Shown here: positions 48,650 through 60,900 of the stretch, piece after piece
Layout: the number at the start of each line of letters is the position of its first letter
Numbering within the stretch: the first letter of the stretch is position 1
Assembly (NCBI RefSeq): GCF_041296265.1
Contig: NC_091693.1
Location: 16,566,001-16,630,000 of the forward strand
Reading direction: 5' to 3'
DNA length: 64,000 nucleotides
Source: Equus caballus
Taxonomy: Eukaryota; Chordata; Mammalia; Perissodactyla; Equidae
Notes under the pieces: generated by a model
What the model saw: the letters and a program-made list of their open reading frames with translations, nothing else
Databases searched by the model: none
Told to the model about the DNA's origin: nothing
Position numbers and translations under genes: made by a program

Positions 48650-49310
48650 TGACTTCCAAGCCTTTCCACAACCCCCAGGCTAACCCCTTCGAAACTGCCC
48701 CGTTCAGGGCCTCTGCCTGGACGCCCAGCCCCTTCTCCAACTCGGGACTCCCTTCCCCAGCTCTGAGCTCCCTAACAACCAGTCCCAAAGCTCGACTCCC
48801 TCCCCACCTCCAAGACCCGTCCCCAGCCCCCATTCCTCCACTACTCCCTCGAGCTCCCATTCCTCCCAATCCCCTCCCCCAAGCGATCTCCCCTCGCCCA
48901 GCCCCTTCTTTAGCCCCTGCCTCTTCCCTCTCGCCACCTGGTCCCGAACCCCCGCCCCGGCTTTCAAGCGCCCCTGGCCCCCTCTCGGGGTTCTCACCAT
49001 CTCCCCGCGCCGCAGCTCCCTCGGCTACGCGGGTTTCCCCCACTCGCTCCTCTCCAGCCTCCCCTTCCGGGTTCCCGCCCCGAAGCCCGCTGGGAATTGG
49101 AGTCCGAGCGGCCACGGACTACACTTCCCAGAAGGCAGCACGGCCCAGCTTGGAGGTGGGGAAAGGAAGCAAACTGGGCGGGCTGAGGAAAAGAACGACT
49201 CTAACTCCCAGGAGGCGGAGAGGGCACTTGGCAGCGCAGGCGCAGAGAGCGCCCCCGCCAGGCTCTCCTCCATTTTGGCCCAGGACCCTCGGAAAGGGAA
49301 TCAAGAAAAG
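48650..49310 (-). promoter_or_regulatory. FBXO46: CpG island, probable FBXO46 promoter
   Basis: C-rich on the plus strand, so G-rich in the minus-strand transcript downstream of the start. Three ZNF143/SBS-like elements occur: ACTCCAATTCCCAGCGGGC (49085-49103, minus), ACTACACTTCCCAGAAGGC (49118-49136) and ACTCTAACTCCCAGGAGGC (49198-49216). This motif is known from CpG-island promoters close to transcription starts. Confidence 0.65.
48998..49084 (-). other. FBXO46: FBXO46 5' UTR exon 1 (putative)
   Basis: On the minus strand gcgcggggagatg is followed by a strong donor, gtgagaac (GT at 48997-48996). It lies inside the CpG island and just downstream of the ZNF143-type motifs. It would splice to 38336 over about 10.7 kb. 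The 5' edge is inferred. Confidence 0.5.
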
Positions 49311-50180
49311 TGCAAACGGGTGTTTGTGAGGGGTGGAGAGTTGGGGAAGAGCAAGGTTATCGATTTACTTAAACTCATTAAAATGATAATAAACAGTGCC
49401 TTGTAATTTCTCAAACACTTTCCCATCCATTTTCCCCCCCTGGTTTTCTTACCACCACCCCCTAATTTATAAGTGAGAAAATTAAAACTTTGGAGGGAGG
49501 CAAGCCCCCACGCACTAGGAACTCGTCCACATCACGGTTAGAATAGGAGCTCCACGAGGACAAGCCCCTTTGTGCACCTTGTTCAAGCACCCACAACAGT
49601 GCAAATAAGTGTCGAGTCAATATTTATTGCATGCTAATTATATACTGCAGACAACCATAGTAAGAATGATCCCAAATTTAAAATTAAAGCCAGAAAGAGA
49701 TTAAGCCTCTTCTCCATGGCAACACAGCAAGAAAGTGATTTGAACTGAAATGTGTTGGACGCCAGGGCCTCCGCTCCCCACTAGGTCGCTGGATGTCCTC
49801 CCCTTAAGCTGCGTTTTCCAGTCCATCCTCCTCGTGGGCCGTTTCTAAAATGCAGGGTTTGCTCTATCGAAGGAACATAAATCTTCATGAGGGAAACAGC
49901 TAAGATCCAATTCCAATGGCCTTGCTCTTCGAATCTTTTCTCAATTTGTGGCTCTTTAACGTGGCCCCTGCCCACTAGATTCTCCTGGTCTGTGAGCCTT
50001 CCCCACCGCACTGGGAAGATCGCGCTAAATCCCCAACTTCCAGCGTGCTTGGCACGCAGCAGGCCCTCATCAGACATGCGCTGAAGGGAAAGATGGAAAT
50101 GGGACACTCGAGGGCCCCTCCAGATCTCTCTTCCCCGGGGAAGAGTTGGCAGTTGGGGAGACCCCGCCTCTATTATCAGC
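49310..50180. repeat. Between CpG islands: old MIR/L2 traces
   Basis: Antisense MIR-like words at about 49410-49500 and 49620-49760 (ttaagcctcttctccatgg region). 49770-50100 contains nothing recognised, apart from an L2/MIR-like aggccctcatcagac phrase near 50060. Confidence 0.35.
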
Positions 50181-50760
50181 ATCCATCAGCCCTGGACCAC
50201 GGGAGCCGGCAGGGGGCGTGGCCAGGCGGGGCGGGGCCTGCCGAAAAGGCGGGCAGCTGAGCGAGCGATGATTGGTCGGCACTTTGGCGCACGCCCGCAG
50301 AGGCCGAGGCAGGAGGCGCGAGGCCAAGCTCGCGCTGGGCGGGAAGACGGGGCGGTCCCCAGGCGCACACGCGCATGCGCACTGCCGCCCGCACTCTGCC
50401 GTTTGCCGCGTCTGGCCTCGCGCCCTGCTCGCCTTTGGCGGGAACTGGTGGGGGCGTGGCCTGGCCTCAGGGGCGCCGTCCGGCCTCACGCGCGCGAGCC
50501 TCGCGCCCCCCGGGGCTGGGAACGCAGTGGCCGCGCGCGTGGCCAGCCTCCTGGGACCAGCACGAGCCAAGGGCTGATCGGGCTCCCAAGGGTGGGGCTG
50601 GCGCGAAACCAGAAGGGGGTTCCTCGCGCCATTTTGCACGGCCTGAGGCAGGGCCTGGAGGCCCAGGGGACCGGGCGGGCGACCCCTTGCGTCGGGCCGG
50701 CCGCAGGGGGGTGACCGCTGGCGAGCAGCACTTTGGGACTGTGTCCTCCCTCGAGGGTGG
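50180..50760 (+). promoter_or_regulatory. MEIOSIN: CpG island, probable MEIOSIN promoter
   Basis: Contains a perfect E2F site TTTGGCGGGAA (50434-50444), a second E2F-like TTTGGCGC (50283-50290), a perfect NRF1 palindrome GCGCATGCGC (50371-50380) and a reverse CCAAT box (50271-50275). The G-rich bias of the plus strand downstream fits rightward transcription. A bidirectional role with FBXO46 cannot be excluded. Confidence 0.55.
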
Positions 50761-51770
50761 GGTTCGGGGGGGGGTAGTGGGGACAGGAGGGCAGGCCTGC
50801 CCGGGTTTGGAGCCCAGGCTCCAGTTTGAGAGGCGGAAGGCCCAGTTTGGGGGTCTGGGGTCTCACGTTAGGATGTGGGGTCTCCGGGTTTGCGTCTGGG
50901 TGGGACTCGTTTTGGAACCTGGGGGTCTTGGGTTTTGTGGCTGCGAGCCTTCCTGCTGGAACCCGGACACCCTCCTTTGGGGATGGGGCAGTCTTCGTTC
51001 TGAGTTCTGGGGTATCATTTGGGGTGGGGAGGGGGGTCTGGGTCTGATGTGGGAGCATTGAAGCCTCAGGATAGATTTAGGGTCTAAAATCTCAGTGGAG
51101 CGTAGAGGGGATGAGATTTAGGGTCTGGAGTCACCGTTTGGGACTTTGAGAATTAAGCGTGAGGGCCTGGAGCCCCCACATGGAGGAGAGGGCTTCAGTC
51201 GTAGGGTCTGGGTCCCAGAGTGGGGCTCACAGGTGAGCTCTCAGTTTTAGGGTTGAGGGACACAGCCTGAGGGTCTGGTGACAGTTTTGGGGTCTCGGGG
51301 GTCTTTCTTTTACGATCTGAGGTCAGTTTGCAGGGCTGAGGCTGGCTTTGGGGGGGCTTGGGTTTCTTCCTTTAGGATCTGGGTTCTCAGTGTTAGGGTT
51401 TGCGGTCTGTGATCTTAATATTGGGATTAGGGTCATATCTGGGGATCAGAAGTTGACAGTTTGGGAGTGTAGAGGATCTCAGTAGCAGGGTTTAGGGTTT
51501 TTAGGTTTCGAAGGGCTCCTTTTGGGGTTCTAGGTCCTCACTCTGGGAGTTTATGGTCTTTACATCACCGTTTTCGGGCGTGGTGGTCCGACACCTGACT
51601 ATTCAGACTGAAGTTCTGAAGTCAGAGTTTGGGAGTATGCTGTTTTTATAGTTTTAGGTCCAGATCATGACTCAGGGCCCAAATTGACAATTTAGGATTC
51701 ACGGGCTGCAGTTTAGAGTTCTGGGGTTATAACTTGGTTTCTGGGCCTGCGTTCGTGGGGGTCGGGGACC
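50760..51770 (+). repeat. G/T-rich degenerate repeat, MEIOSIN 5' intron
   Basis: About 1 kb of irregular repeats built from gtttgggg, ggggtctc and tagggtctg words, with strong G-over-C skew on the plus strand. No exon was recognised inside. Confidence 0.6.
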
Positions 51771-51887
51771 CTATTTGGGGATCTCTGAGTGCTCCAAGGA
51801 GCACCACGGCGGGGGAAGGCGAAGGCTGCCCGCTCCTCCTGGAGTCCCGGCGGCGGCTCCTGATTCTTTCTTTTTCCCTCTTTGCAG

Positions 51888-51958
51888 ATGTGGGATTCCA
51901 GCAGACACGTGTGTTCCCCGGAACGGCCCAAAGCCGGTTCCCTGAGCCCCGGGGACAG
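51888..51958 (+). CDS. MEIOSIN: MEIOSIN first coding exon
   Basis: Encodes residues 1-23 ([15 protein letters not shown] onward to SPGD) and AG of R24. The acceptor tttttccctctttgcag abuts the ATG; donor gtaagg. Confidence 0.9.
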
Positions 51959-54900
51959 GTAAGGGCTCTCCCCGCCCGATCGATCGTCCGGCCACGGTGG
52001 TCACGTGATCCTAACAATACTGTTTACTGAGCATTTACCGTTCGCCGGACTCTTTCTTGGCGTGACATCCTTTCCTCATTTCTAGACGTGGCGTTGTTGT
52101 CTTAATAAAGACCCTCAGTTGCAATTAGCAGAAACCTAGCTGAAACAAGCTTAAGCATAAAAGGAGATTTATGGGATCCGATAAACAGAAAATTCAGGGG
52201 CATCAGGCTTGGCTGGTTCCAGGCGGGGCGTTAACTGGTGTTGCCAGGAGTCTGCCTGTCTTGGCTCTGCTCTTGTCTGTGTCGGCTTCCTTCCCAAGCA
52301 GGCTCCCTTTTGTGGAGGCACGGTGGCTCCCAGCAGCTCCGGGTCCGTGTCCCGCCAGCCTGACCCCTTGGCAGAGAGTCTCTTTCCAGGATCCGTTGAC
52401 TCTGATTGGCCGAGCCTGGGTTATAACCCCAGTCCTGAACCAGTCGCTGTGATTCTTGGCTGAACCTTGGTTCCGTGCTCCCTAGTGGAAGGGGAGGTTG
52501 GGGTCAGCCTCTGTGAACCACACGGACGGAGAGTGGGGGACGGGTGGTTCCCCAAAGGAAACTGTCACCAGAAAAGGGGGGATTGCATGTTGGCCAACCC
52601 AAAACAATAGTTTTATCAACCATAGTCATCCGATAGCATACCTCCATCCCCCCATTCTCCAACATCCCGTATCCCTAAGTCATTCTGACAAGTGACTGTC
52701 CACCTTCTGTCTTGAACTAGCATTTCCTGAGCTCTCCCCGAGTGCCAGCTTCTGTGCTAAACGCCCTCCAGACAAGATCAAACTTCCTAGCCACCTCCAT
52801 TTTATCAGAGTTCAAAACAGGCTCAGAGGAGGTGAAAGCACTTGCCCAAAGTCACACAGCAAGTGGCAGCGCTGGGATTTCCATCCAGCTCCGTCTGCTT
52901 CCAAAGCTGGAACTTATTACCACTCTTATGCTGCCCCTTGGGACCTCCCCCTGCTGTGTCCCACTTTGGGGCAGCTCTGATTCTCCAGTCCCTGCACGTG
53001 TTAGAGCAAATTGGGGTCTGGGCCTTGGTTTTCCCACAGCTAGTATGAGAAATTTGGGCTGACTCCGATAAGCCTCCTTCCAACTCTCTTAAAATAAAGG
53101 AGCCGGAGAATATTTTGGGTGCATAGCTTGGGCAAGCGGCAACCTGGGAATTCGAGTCATTTGCCATTTGAAAGGCCGGGAGGCCATCGCTAGCCAGAGG
53201 GGGCGTTCACTCATTCACCGATTTTTTCTTGAGCACCGATTAAGTGCCGGGCATTATTCTAGGAGCCGAGACTGTAGCCACAGGCACGGTGTGACTTTTG
53301 TGGACCTTAGGCAATTTTTCCATCTTGGGCCCCTTCTTCCATTAAAAAAGTATTAAAAATTATACTTTACAACAGCATTGGTACAAAGATGAATATAACC
53401 CAAGTTAGCTTATATTCATTTTTTTCTCTTCGGATTTTAAAAGAAATGAAGGCATTTTTTTGAGTCCCTAAAAGTATCACCGGCCCCAGGCACTGTGCTT
53501 ACCGGACCTATTGGGTAAGTCAGCCTGGGATCTAGCAATAAATAAAAAAAGACTAAAATCCCTGCGCTCGTGGAGTTTATACTTATAATAAATAAAGAAA
53601 GAGGGTTTCAGATGCTGCTAAATGATGTGGGGATGGGACAAAGAATGTGCCTGTTTCGATGGAGGGGTCCGGAAAGGCCTCTCTGAGGAGGTTACCTTTA
53701 AGCTGAGCACTGAGTGGCAGAGAAGAAACCAGCCATGCAAAAATCAGGGCTCAAGAACCTTCCGGGGGAGGGAACTGTAAAGGCCCTGAGGCAGAGATAA
53801 ACTTGGCCGGTTTCGAGAAACAGAAAAAGGACCTGTGTAACTGGAGCTGACCTGTTCCCCGCAGACCCAGAGGGCAGAGCTGAGATTAGCGGGGGAACAT
53901 TATAGAGACTAGGAGAGAAGAATTTGGCTAAAACCAGAAGCATCCAGCCAGGAAAAGGGGCAGCCTTGGGAGCAGCACCCGGCCCCTGTCTGCCCATTCA
54001 GGACGGCAGCCAGAAGATGCCAAGATTTTTTGATTGCTCATCACCCTTTTCCTCCTTCCAGATTTTTTTTCTGGAACTTCTGTTTTTGCTCAGAAAGCTC
54101 TCTCGGTGCTTTGCAAACCCCAGAATAAACCCCAGGGACTATTGTTGATATGAAAGCCTTTTTCTCCAACCTGGGCAAATAGCACCTTGAACTTAAATTG
54201 ACCCAGACACTTTTTCTTCCTTGTTTTCCGCATTGTTTCTCGCTGGGGCTCCCAGGGGCTCCTCTAGAACAGAAGGAAAGTGGTTTGCAAAAAATCAACA
54301 TCAGGGCTAGAAAGGAGTGAGAGGTCAGCCTATCCAGTTTTTCTCCAGGGAGAGAACCCCCATATCCTCGCCCCTCAAAGTTAGGATTTCTACCAGGAGG
54401 TAATTGGAGACCAGTTGGTAGGGTTTTCTTTCTTTCATTCCTTCATTCAGTTGACTAATACGTATAGTCTCCTGTATTCAAAGCGGTTTTGAGGGGGTGA
54501 ACTAATGATGTCATTTCTTTGGTAAAGCTGTTTAATGACTTCCTGTTGGTCTTCCATAATATGTGCCTACAAGACCCTGCGTCTGGCCGCTACTTCCTTC
54601 TCCAGCCTCGTCTTACCCCACAGGACTCCTTCCTTTTTGTGCCCCAGCTTTTTTTCCTTTGATCTCTCCCTCATGCCACAGGGCCTTTGCATGTGCTCCC
54701 TCTATCTGAAACATTCTCTTTCCCTCTTCACCTGTACATTTCCACTCATCCTTCAGAACAGGTTCATGCCAGGTTTACTTCCTCAGGGAAGATCTCATAG
54801 ATCAGATCAAAGCCACAAACTTCCATAACACCAAGCCACACCTCTCCTTTGTCCCCATCAGGGCCAACTTCATGGGCGTGAGCCACATGCAGTTCCAGGG

Positions 54901-57900
54901 CCCTCTGCTTAGAAAAACCCGATACTTGATTAAATACTGTGTTCTCACCATCTTGAAATTTTAATTTTTGATCAAGGGGCCCCGCAGTTTCATCTGTAAT
55001 GTCCCCTCCCCTCCCTCTCTGGTCCCAGTTGCAATTTTATGTGGGGCTGGGGTCCCTTAGCAGAAGTGCTCCCCTGTCCTGTGGAGTTAGGGTTGGTCCA
55101 TGGGAGAGAAGCAAAGGAAGGAAGAAATGAGACCAGAATGGTCAGCCAGGCCGGGCCGGCCTGTGATGGGCATTATAAGGCCCGTTAAGGGTTTAAACTC
55201 GATCCTTAATACTGCGATGGCATTGAGAGGTCTGAAGCACTCACTAGGCAACTAACATATCAGGTTCTGTCCTGGGCGATTTCACGCACACTGATTTAGT
55301 TAGTCTTCCTGATTGTCCTCTGAGCTGGAATGAATGTCCTCGTTCCCATTGCACGGATGAGAACACCACGGTCAGATGTGTGTTGCAGAAAGATCGCCCT
55401 GACTGGTAGAGAGTGTGGGTTGCAGGAGGCCGGATGGGAGGCTGGGAGACCCAGGGGTGCGTCGACACGTGGACTAGGGCCGATGGAGATGGAGAGAAGG
55501 GGTCAAGGAGGAATGGGCAAGATTTGGTGACCGATTGGGCAAGGGGATAAGGGAGAGGGAGGCGTCCAGATGATGCCCGGGATCCTGTCTCGGGTGCCTG
55601 GGGCGTGGAGCTTCTCTGAGATGAACACTGGGACGGGAGGCAAGTGCCCAATTCCGTTTTGGATGTCCTAACCCAAACTCTTGTCCCCAAACAGGAAGCA
55701 GAGGAAAAATCACACCAGCAAACTGCACGAGCTGGCATTGCTGCTCCCTGTGGCCCTGAAGGTCGGGACCAAGAAGCTCACCAAGGTAGGGGGACCGAAG
55801 GAGAGGAGGATTTGGGAGGCAGGTCTGACAGTATCAGTCAACCGGTCACCCTCCCTTGTCCTGGGAAACCTGGAAAGACTCTTCCAGGGGCCGCACTGAG
55901 ATGGGAATGGCCCTGCTCGGGACGGGAATTTCTGGGGGTCTGCGATCCCATGACTAGGAGCCTGGGGATTCTTTCCTGCAAAGGAGGAAGGGGGAGCTGC
56001 GAGGGGGAGAAGAGAGAAGGGACCGGGACAGGTCATCACTTTGGGCGTCGAACAGCCACGGATTTGAGCCCCCAGCTGCACAGCTGCAGGACCCTGGGCA
56101 GACCACGCACATTGCTCAGCCTCTCAAGCCTTAAGCTTCTCAGCTGGAAAACGAGGGAACGTAACTCCGACCGCCCAGAGACATTGTGAGGCCAAGATGA
56201 CATCACAGCCGTGACAGGCCCTGGATGAATGTCGGTTCCTTCCCGAGTCCCTTGTTCTGTGGCCTCAACCATCTCCATGAGGTAGGATAGAGAGAATTTC
56301 TGCGTGCCCTCAGTGACTACTCAATGAATGGACACACAGTCGGGCATCGCTTAGTGACGGGGACACGTTCTGAGAAATGCGTCGTTAGGCGGGTGCATCG
56401 TTGTGCGAACATCACAGCATGTGTTTACACAAACCGAGATGTATAGCCTGCTACACACCCAGGCTCGTTCGGTCATTTGTTCATTCATTCATCAGGCATG
56501 TGTGGAAAGATTGTTGGATGTCAGAAGCTGTTCTGGTTGCAAAGAGATTTGAGACCCAGCCCTCATCCTCTGGGAACTCAGAATCTGGTCAGGAAGATAA
56601 AGATCTGAACACAGGAATCACGCAGCCCGGCTGGAACGTGCTACTTGCCTTCAGAGGGGTCCAGAGAGCAGGTGTTTGGGACAAGTTTGTCTGAGCCTAA
56701 CGCTAACCCTAACCTTCCCCCCGCCTGCCACATCCCGTCACCCACCGGGCATGTTCGTTCTCCCTCCTAACTCTCTCTCAGTCTCAGGTGCTCATGCTAG
56801 TGTCCTGTGGCTGCTGTAACAGAACACCACAAACTCAGTGGCTTAGAGTAACACGAGTTTATTCTCTTCCCGTGCTGGAGGTCAGAGGTCAGTCCCACTG
56901 GTCAGGGGTCAGCAGGGCTGGCTTTTGGAGGGTCCAGGGAAGATTCTGCTTCCTCTCCCTTCACCGACTTCTAGAAGCTGCCCGCATTCCTCGGCTCACG
57001 GCCCCTCCGAGGCCCCCAGCGCAACATCTTCAGATTGCCCTCCTCTTCCTCTGCTTCTGGCGCCACTTCACCTTCTCTGCCTCCGACCCTCCTGCCGCCT
57101 GCTTGTAAAGACCCTTGTGCTTACGTCGGGCCCACCCAGATCATCCAGAAGAGTCTCCCCACCTCGAGATCCTCAGTCAGTCACTCAGTCACACATGCAA
57201 AGCCCCCTTTGTCATATAAGGCAGCATATTCACAGGTTCTGAGGACGAGGACGTGGATGTCCTTGGGGACATTATGCATCATGCGGCCCCCCTTGACCGG
57301 TCGGCCTGACATGCATCCTTGCAGCTGGTCCCAGGGCAGCTCGGGGCCCAGTGAACTCACGGGAGCTATCGTGTGTTGCCTCGCCCGTGCTGGAGATTTG
57401 GGATGCCGCCAAGATCCGTGGCGCCCTTCCTCGCCATCTTGACTGTTTGAGTGCCCCCCGCCCCGCATAATCCTAGAGCCGCTTCTCCCTCTGACGGCCC
57501 AGGCCCTCGGCATGTTACTGCACTGCTTCCTCGGCTCTGACCCCTTTCAACGAGGAGCTCCGTGATGGCAGGGACCGTAATGGACGCGTCTGCATCCCCC
57601 CGGCCGCAGGGCCTAGCACACAGCAGACAACTGTAACACCGGCTCCCGATTCACAATTTACTGAGAGGCCAAGGGCTCAGACCCTGATGCCAAGCATTTA
57701 TGTACATTTCCCATTTAATCCTCGCCCCAGGCTTGTGGGATCCATACGGGTCTGCTCTGCTCGTTTTTTCAGTTTGAGGAGTCCTATTGTCTAGAGGGAC
57801 ACAGCTGGCTGGCGGCAGAGGGAGAGAGTTGGGTGTGTTTCGTTCCAAAGGCCCACACCCTCAACCGCTCTGTCACTCACTGCTCAGCAAAGGTTTGTTG

Positions 57901-60900
57901 AATGAATACATTCCCTCGGTTGAGACAGTCACAGGGCTGTTCCATCTTCCCTTTAGAAGGTCTCCGGGATTTGGACCTCTGGTGTGGTCCCCAAGCTAAG
58001 CTTCCTGAAGTATCCATCTCTGAGCCTTCCGTCCTTCAGCTTAGTGAGTGCCGACCACGTGCTAAGCCTGGTTTGGGAGACGCTAAGGGAAAAAGACGAT
58101 CTCTGCTCTTGAAAAACGCGTGGCCTAGTTAGAAGTTAGGAAAGCTTCTCATTTAATCGCTCGAGATCCTGGTGAAGGTGTTGTCATTCAGTCATCGACG
58201 TGACGTGCCAGGGTCTGTGCGCAGTGACTTCACACACACTGAGGGATTAAAGCCCTCCTGGTTATCCTCTGAGCCTGACATCCCCGTTCCCACTGCACAG
58301 ATGAGGAGACCGGGGCTCAGGGAAGTGGAACAACCTGCTCCCAGGATGCAGCCAGTAAGCGGTGGATGCAGTCCGTGTCCCTCCACACTAACGGCCTCTT
58401 GGCCGCGTCCCGTCTGTTCCTTAGTCACAGCTCCCTTCCGTGGGTCACGTTAAACATTTCAGCGACCGTCAGTATTACAGTTTATGGTACAGCCTCACGA
58501 AAGCCCCCCATGAGATCATGTTTCCTGATTCGGGGTTCAGACGATTCCTGCTAATGGTTTTAGGGTTATTCTAGGGATCCGGTTCAACCTGAAAGATGCT
58601 TACTGGTACCATTCCCTCAGCTCTTCACCAGGCTCCCTGCTGCCCTTCTTCAGGGCTCAGTTTAAATGCTGCTGCTTCAGAGGCCTTTCCCAATGCCCAA
58701 GGCTAACTTCAGAATCCCTCATTACACGCTTTATTCACAGTGCTGCTCGCACTGTCCATAATTTGGTATGACTTATGAGTTAAGGTTGTTGACCCCACTA
58801 GGTTATAAGCTCCGTGATGGCAAACAAAAGTATGTCTCAGGGCCAGCCTGATGGCGTAGTGGTTAAGTTCACACACTCCGCTTCGGTGGCCTGGGGTTCG
58901 AAGGCTCGGATGCTGGTCGTGGACCTAGCACTGCTTATCAAGCCACGCTGAGGCAGCGTCCCACATAAAATAAAGGAAGATTGGCACAGAGGTTAGCTCA
59001 GCGACAATCTTCCTCAAGCAGAAAGAGGAAGATGAGTGACAGATGTTAGCTCAGGGCCAATCTTCCTCACCAAAAAAAAAAAAAAAAAAAAAAAGTCTTG
59101 TTCACTCCTGTGTACCTGGCCCTTAGTGGGTAGTCATCATTTTTAGCTTAGTATCTCCAATACCAACCCAGTTGGTGTTTGGTGTCTGGAGGGGTGATGC
59201 CTGCTGGTCAGGAGGCATCACCCTCAGTGCTCTGGGGAGATCTGTTCCTTCAGCAATCACTGGCTAGGCCACCCCTCATCTGTGTGCTTGGGATACAGAG
59301 GTCAGTTAGCTACGGTCTCTCCCCTCCGTTAGTTCAAGGTCAAGAGGAGAGAATGACACGTAGATGATAATTATAAAACAGTGTGGCACGTGTCTTGGTG
59401 GAAACAGGCCCAGGAGGTTACATGAGTGCTGAGGAGGGACTGACCCTGCCTGGGTCAGAGGGTCAGGGAGGCGGGAAAACGTCTGCCAGGGGAGATGACC
59501 ATGCTGCTGCTCTGAGGAGGAGAAGCCGGGGGAGGGAGTCTGTGGGGAGAGGAGGAGGGCTTTGCGCACAGAGAATACAATCTGTGCAAAGGGCCGGGGG
59601 CAGAAAGCCGAACAGCATATGCTGGAAAACTGGGCCAGGAGGCAGATCCCAGCTCTGCCCCTTCCTCTCTGTAACCTTAGCAAGTCCCTTCGGAGCCCTG
59701 GGCCTCAGTTGCCTTAGCTGTAACCGCCGTCTCCCTGGGCCACAACGAGGACTGAAGGCCAGAATAGGAACATCTCAGCCGCTGGAGGAATTGTTGGGGG
59801 CGTGGGGGGGGGGCACGGGGTCCTGGAGTATCTGTCGCTCGTTCTCTTCAGCCTCACATTGTCGGGGGCCCTGCTCTTGCGCTCAACCCTGCCTTTCTTT
59901 CGGGGGCAGAAGGAGATTCTGCTGCACGTCCTGCAGTACATTCAGCACCTCCAGAGAAGCATCGACATGGCCAAGGCCTTGCTCCAACTGCACACCTCCG
60001 ATGGCGAAGGCGGTGAGTGAGTTCAGCCGGCGCTTCCCAGCGCCTGCAGCGCCACGTGTGGCCCTGGCGGTCAGAGACGCTGGGTGGTCCGGGCCCTCGC
60101 GGACCTCGCAGCCTGGAGCCGGGGACAAAGTCAGGGAGATGTGCGAGACGCCACCAACTCAGGGGCGGGTGTCGGGAGGACCGTGGCAGCAGGGGGCCTG
60201 GAGCTGCGCCTCCGAGGACAGTCCAGGGGGACCTGCCAGGCGGAGAAACAATGTGAGCAAGAACGCGCAGGCAAGAGAAGACACGTGTGGAATGTCTGGG
60301 GACAGGCCAGCGGTGGGTGTGACTGGGGGGCCAGGGTGTAGCATCGAGACACTGTGCACAGGCTCCTGAGCCAGATCCTGACTCAGACACATGTCTTGTG
60401 ACCTTAAACTTTCTGTGCCTCAGTTTCCTCATCTGCAAAACAAGACTAGTACTTCCTGTCTGTATTTGTCGCGAGGATGAAGTGGGTTAATACGTGGAGA
60501 GAGTGTTGTAACCCGGCGCCCGGACGTGCCGGTCATCCAGGACTGTGTGTCCGGTGCTGGTGTGGTTACTGGCATGAAAAATACACGGCGGGAGTGGTAG
60601 GAGGTGAGGCGGGGGCGAGCTCCTGAAGGGCCTGGAGCGCCCGGCTGGGGAGGGAGATGAGGAAGATGAGAGTTACTGGAGGACTCTGAGCCAGGGGAAC
60701 GCCATGAGCAGACTGCTTTTCAGGACAAGGTCCCTCACGTCTAACGTGAGGACTGGGTATTCAGTGGGAAACTGGAGTCAGGGGGTCAGGGAAGATAGTT
60801 AGGAGTGATCCAGACGGGAGACCATGAGCCCAGTCCAGCTCTGTGGCTGAGAGTGTGGCAGGAAGTGGGTACATTCGGGGAGATGTTAATGAGGAAGAAA

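Larger units (their letters stand above)
55786..59909 (+). repeat. MEIOSIN: MEIOSIN intron: MIR, DNA transposon, LTR relic, ERE
   Basis: MIR copies at about 56060-56270 (sense), 57640-57880 and 58180-58360 (antisense). A TIR-type DNA transposon end lies at 56338-56470 (cagtcgggcatcgcttagtg). An LTR relic (56790-57310) and an ERE (58839-59094) are listed separately. L2-like pieces lie at 58600-58830 and 59330-59640. Confidence 0.45.

Noticed and set aside
50375-51061. Frames of about 190-230 codons on both strands in the 50.3-51 kb island
   Set aside because: GC-rich and G-repeat composition; no recognisable domain and no conserved start.
56696-56716. Telomere-like ctaaccctaacc words
   Set aside because: Fewer than three imperfect units; too short for an interstitial telomere.
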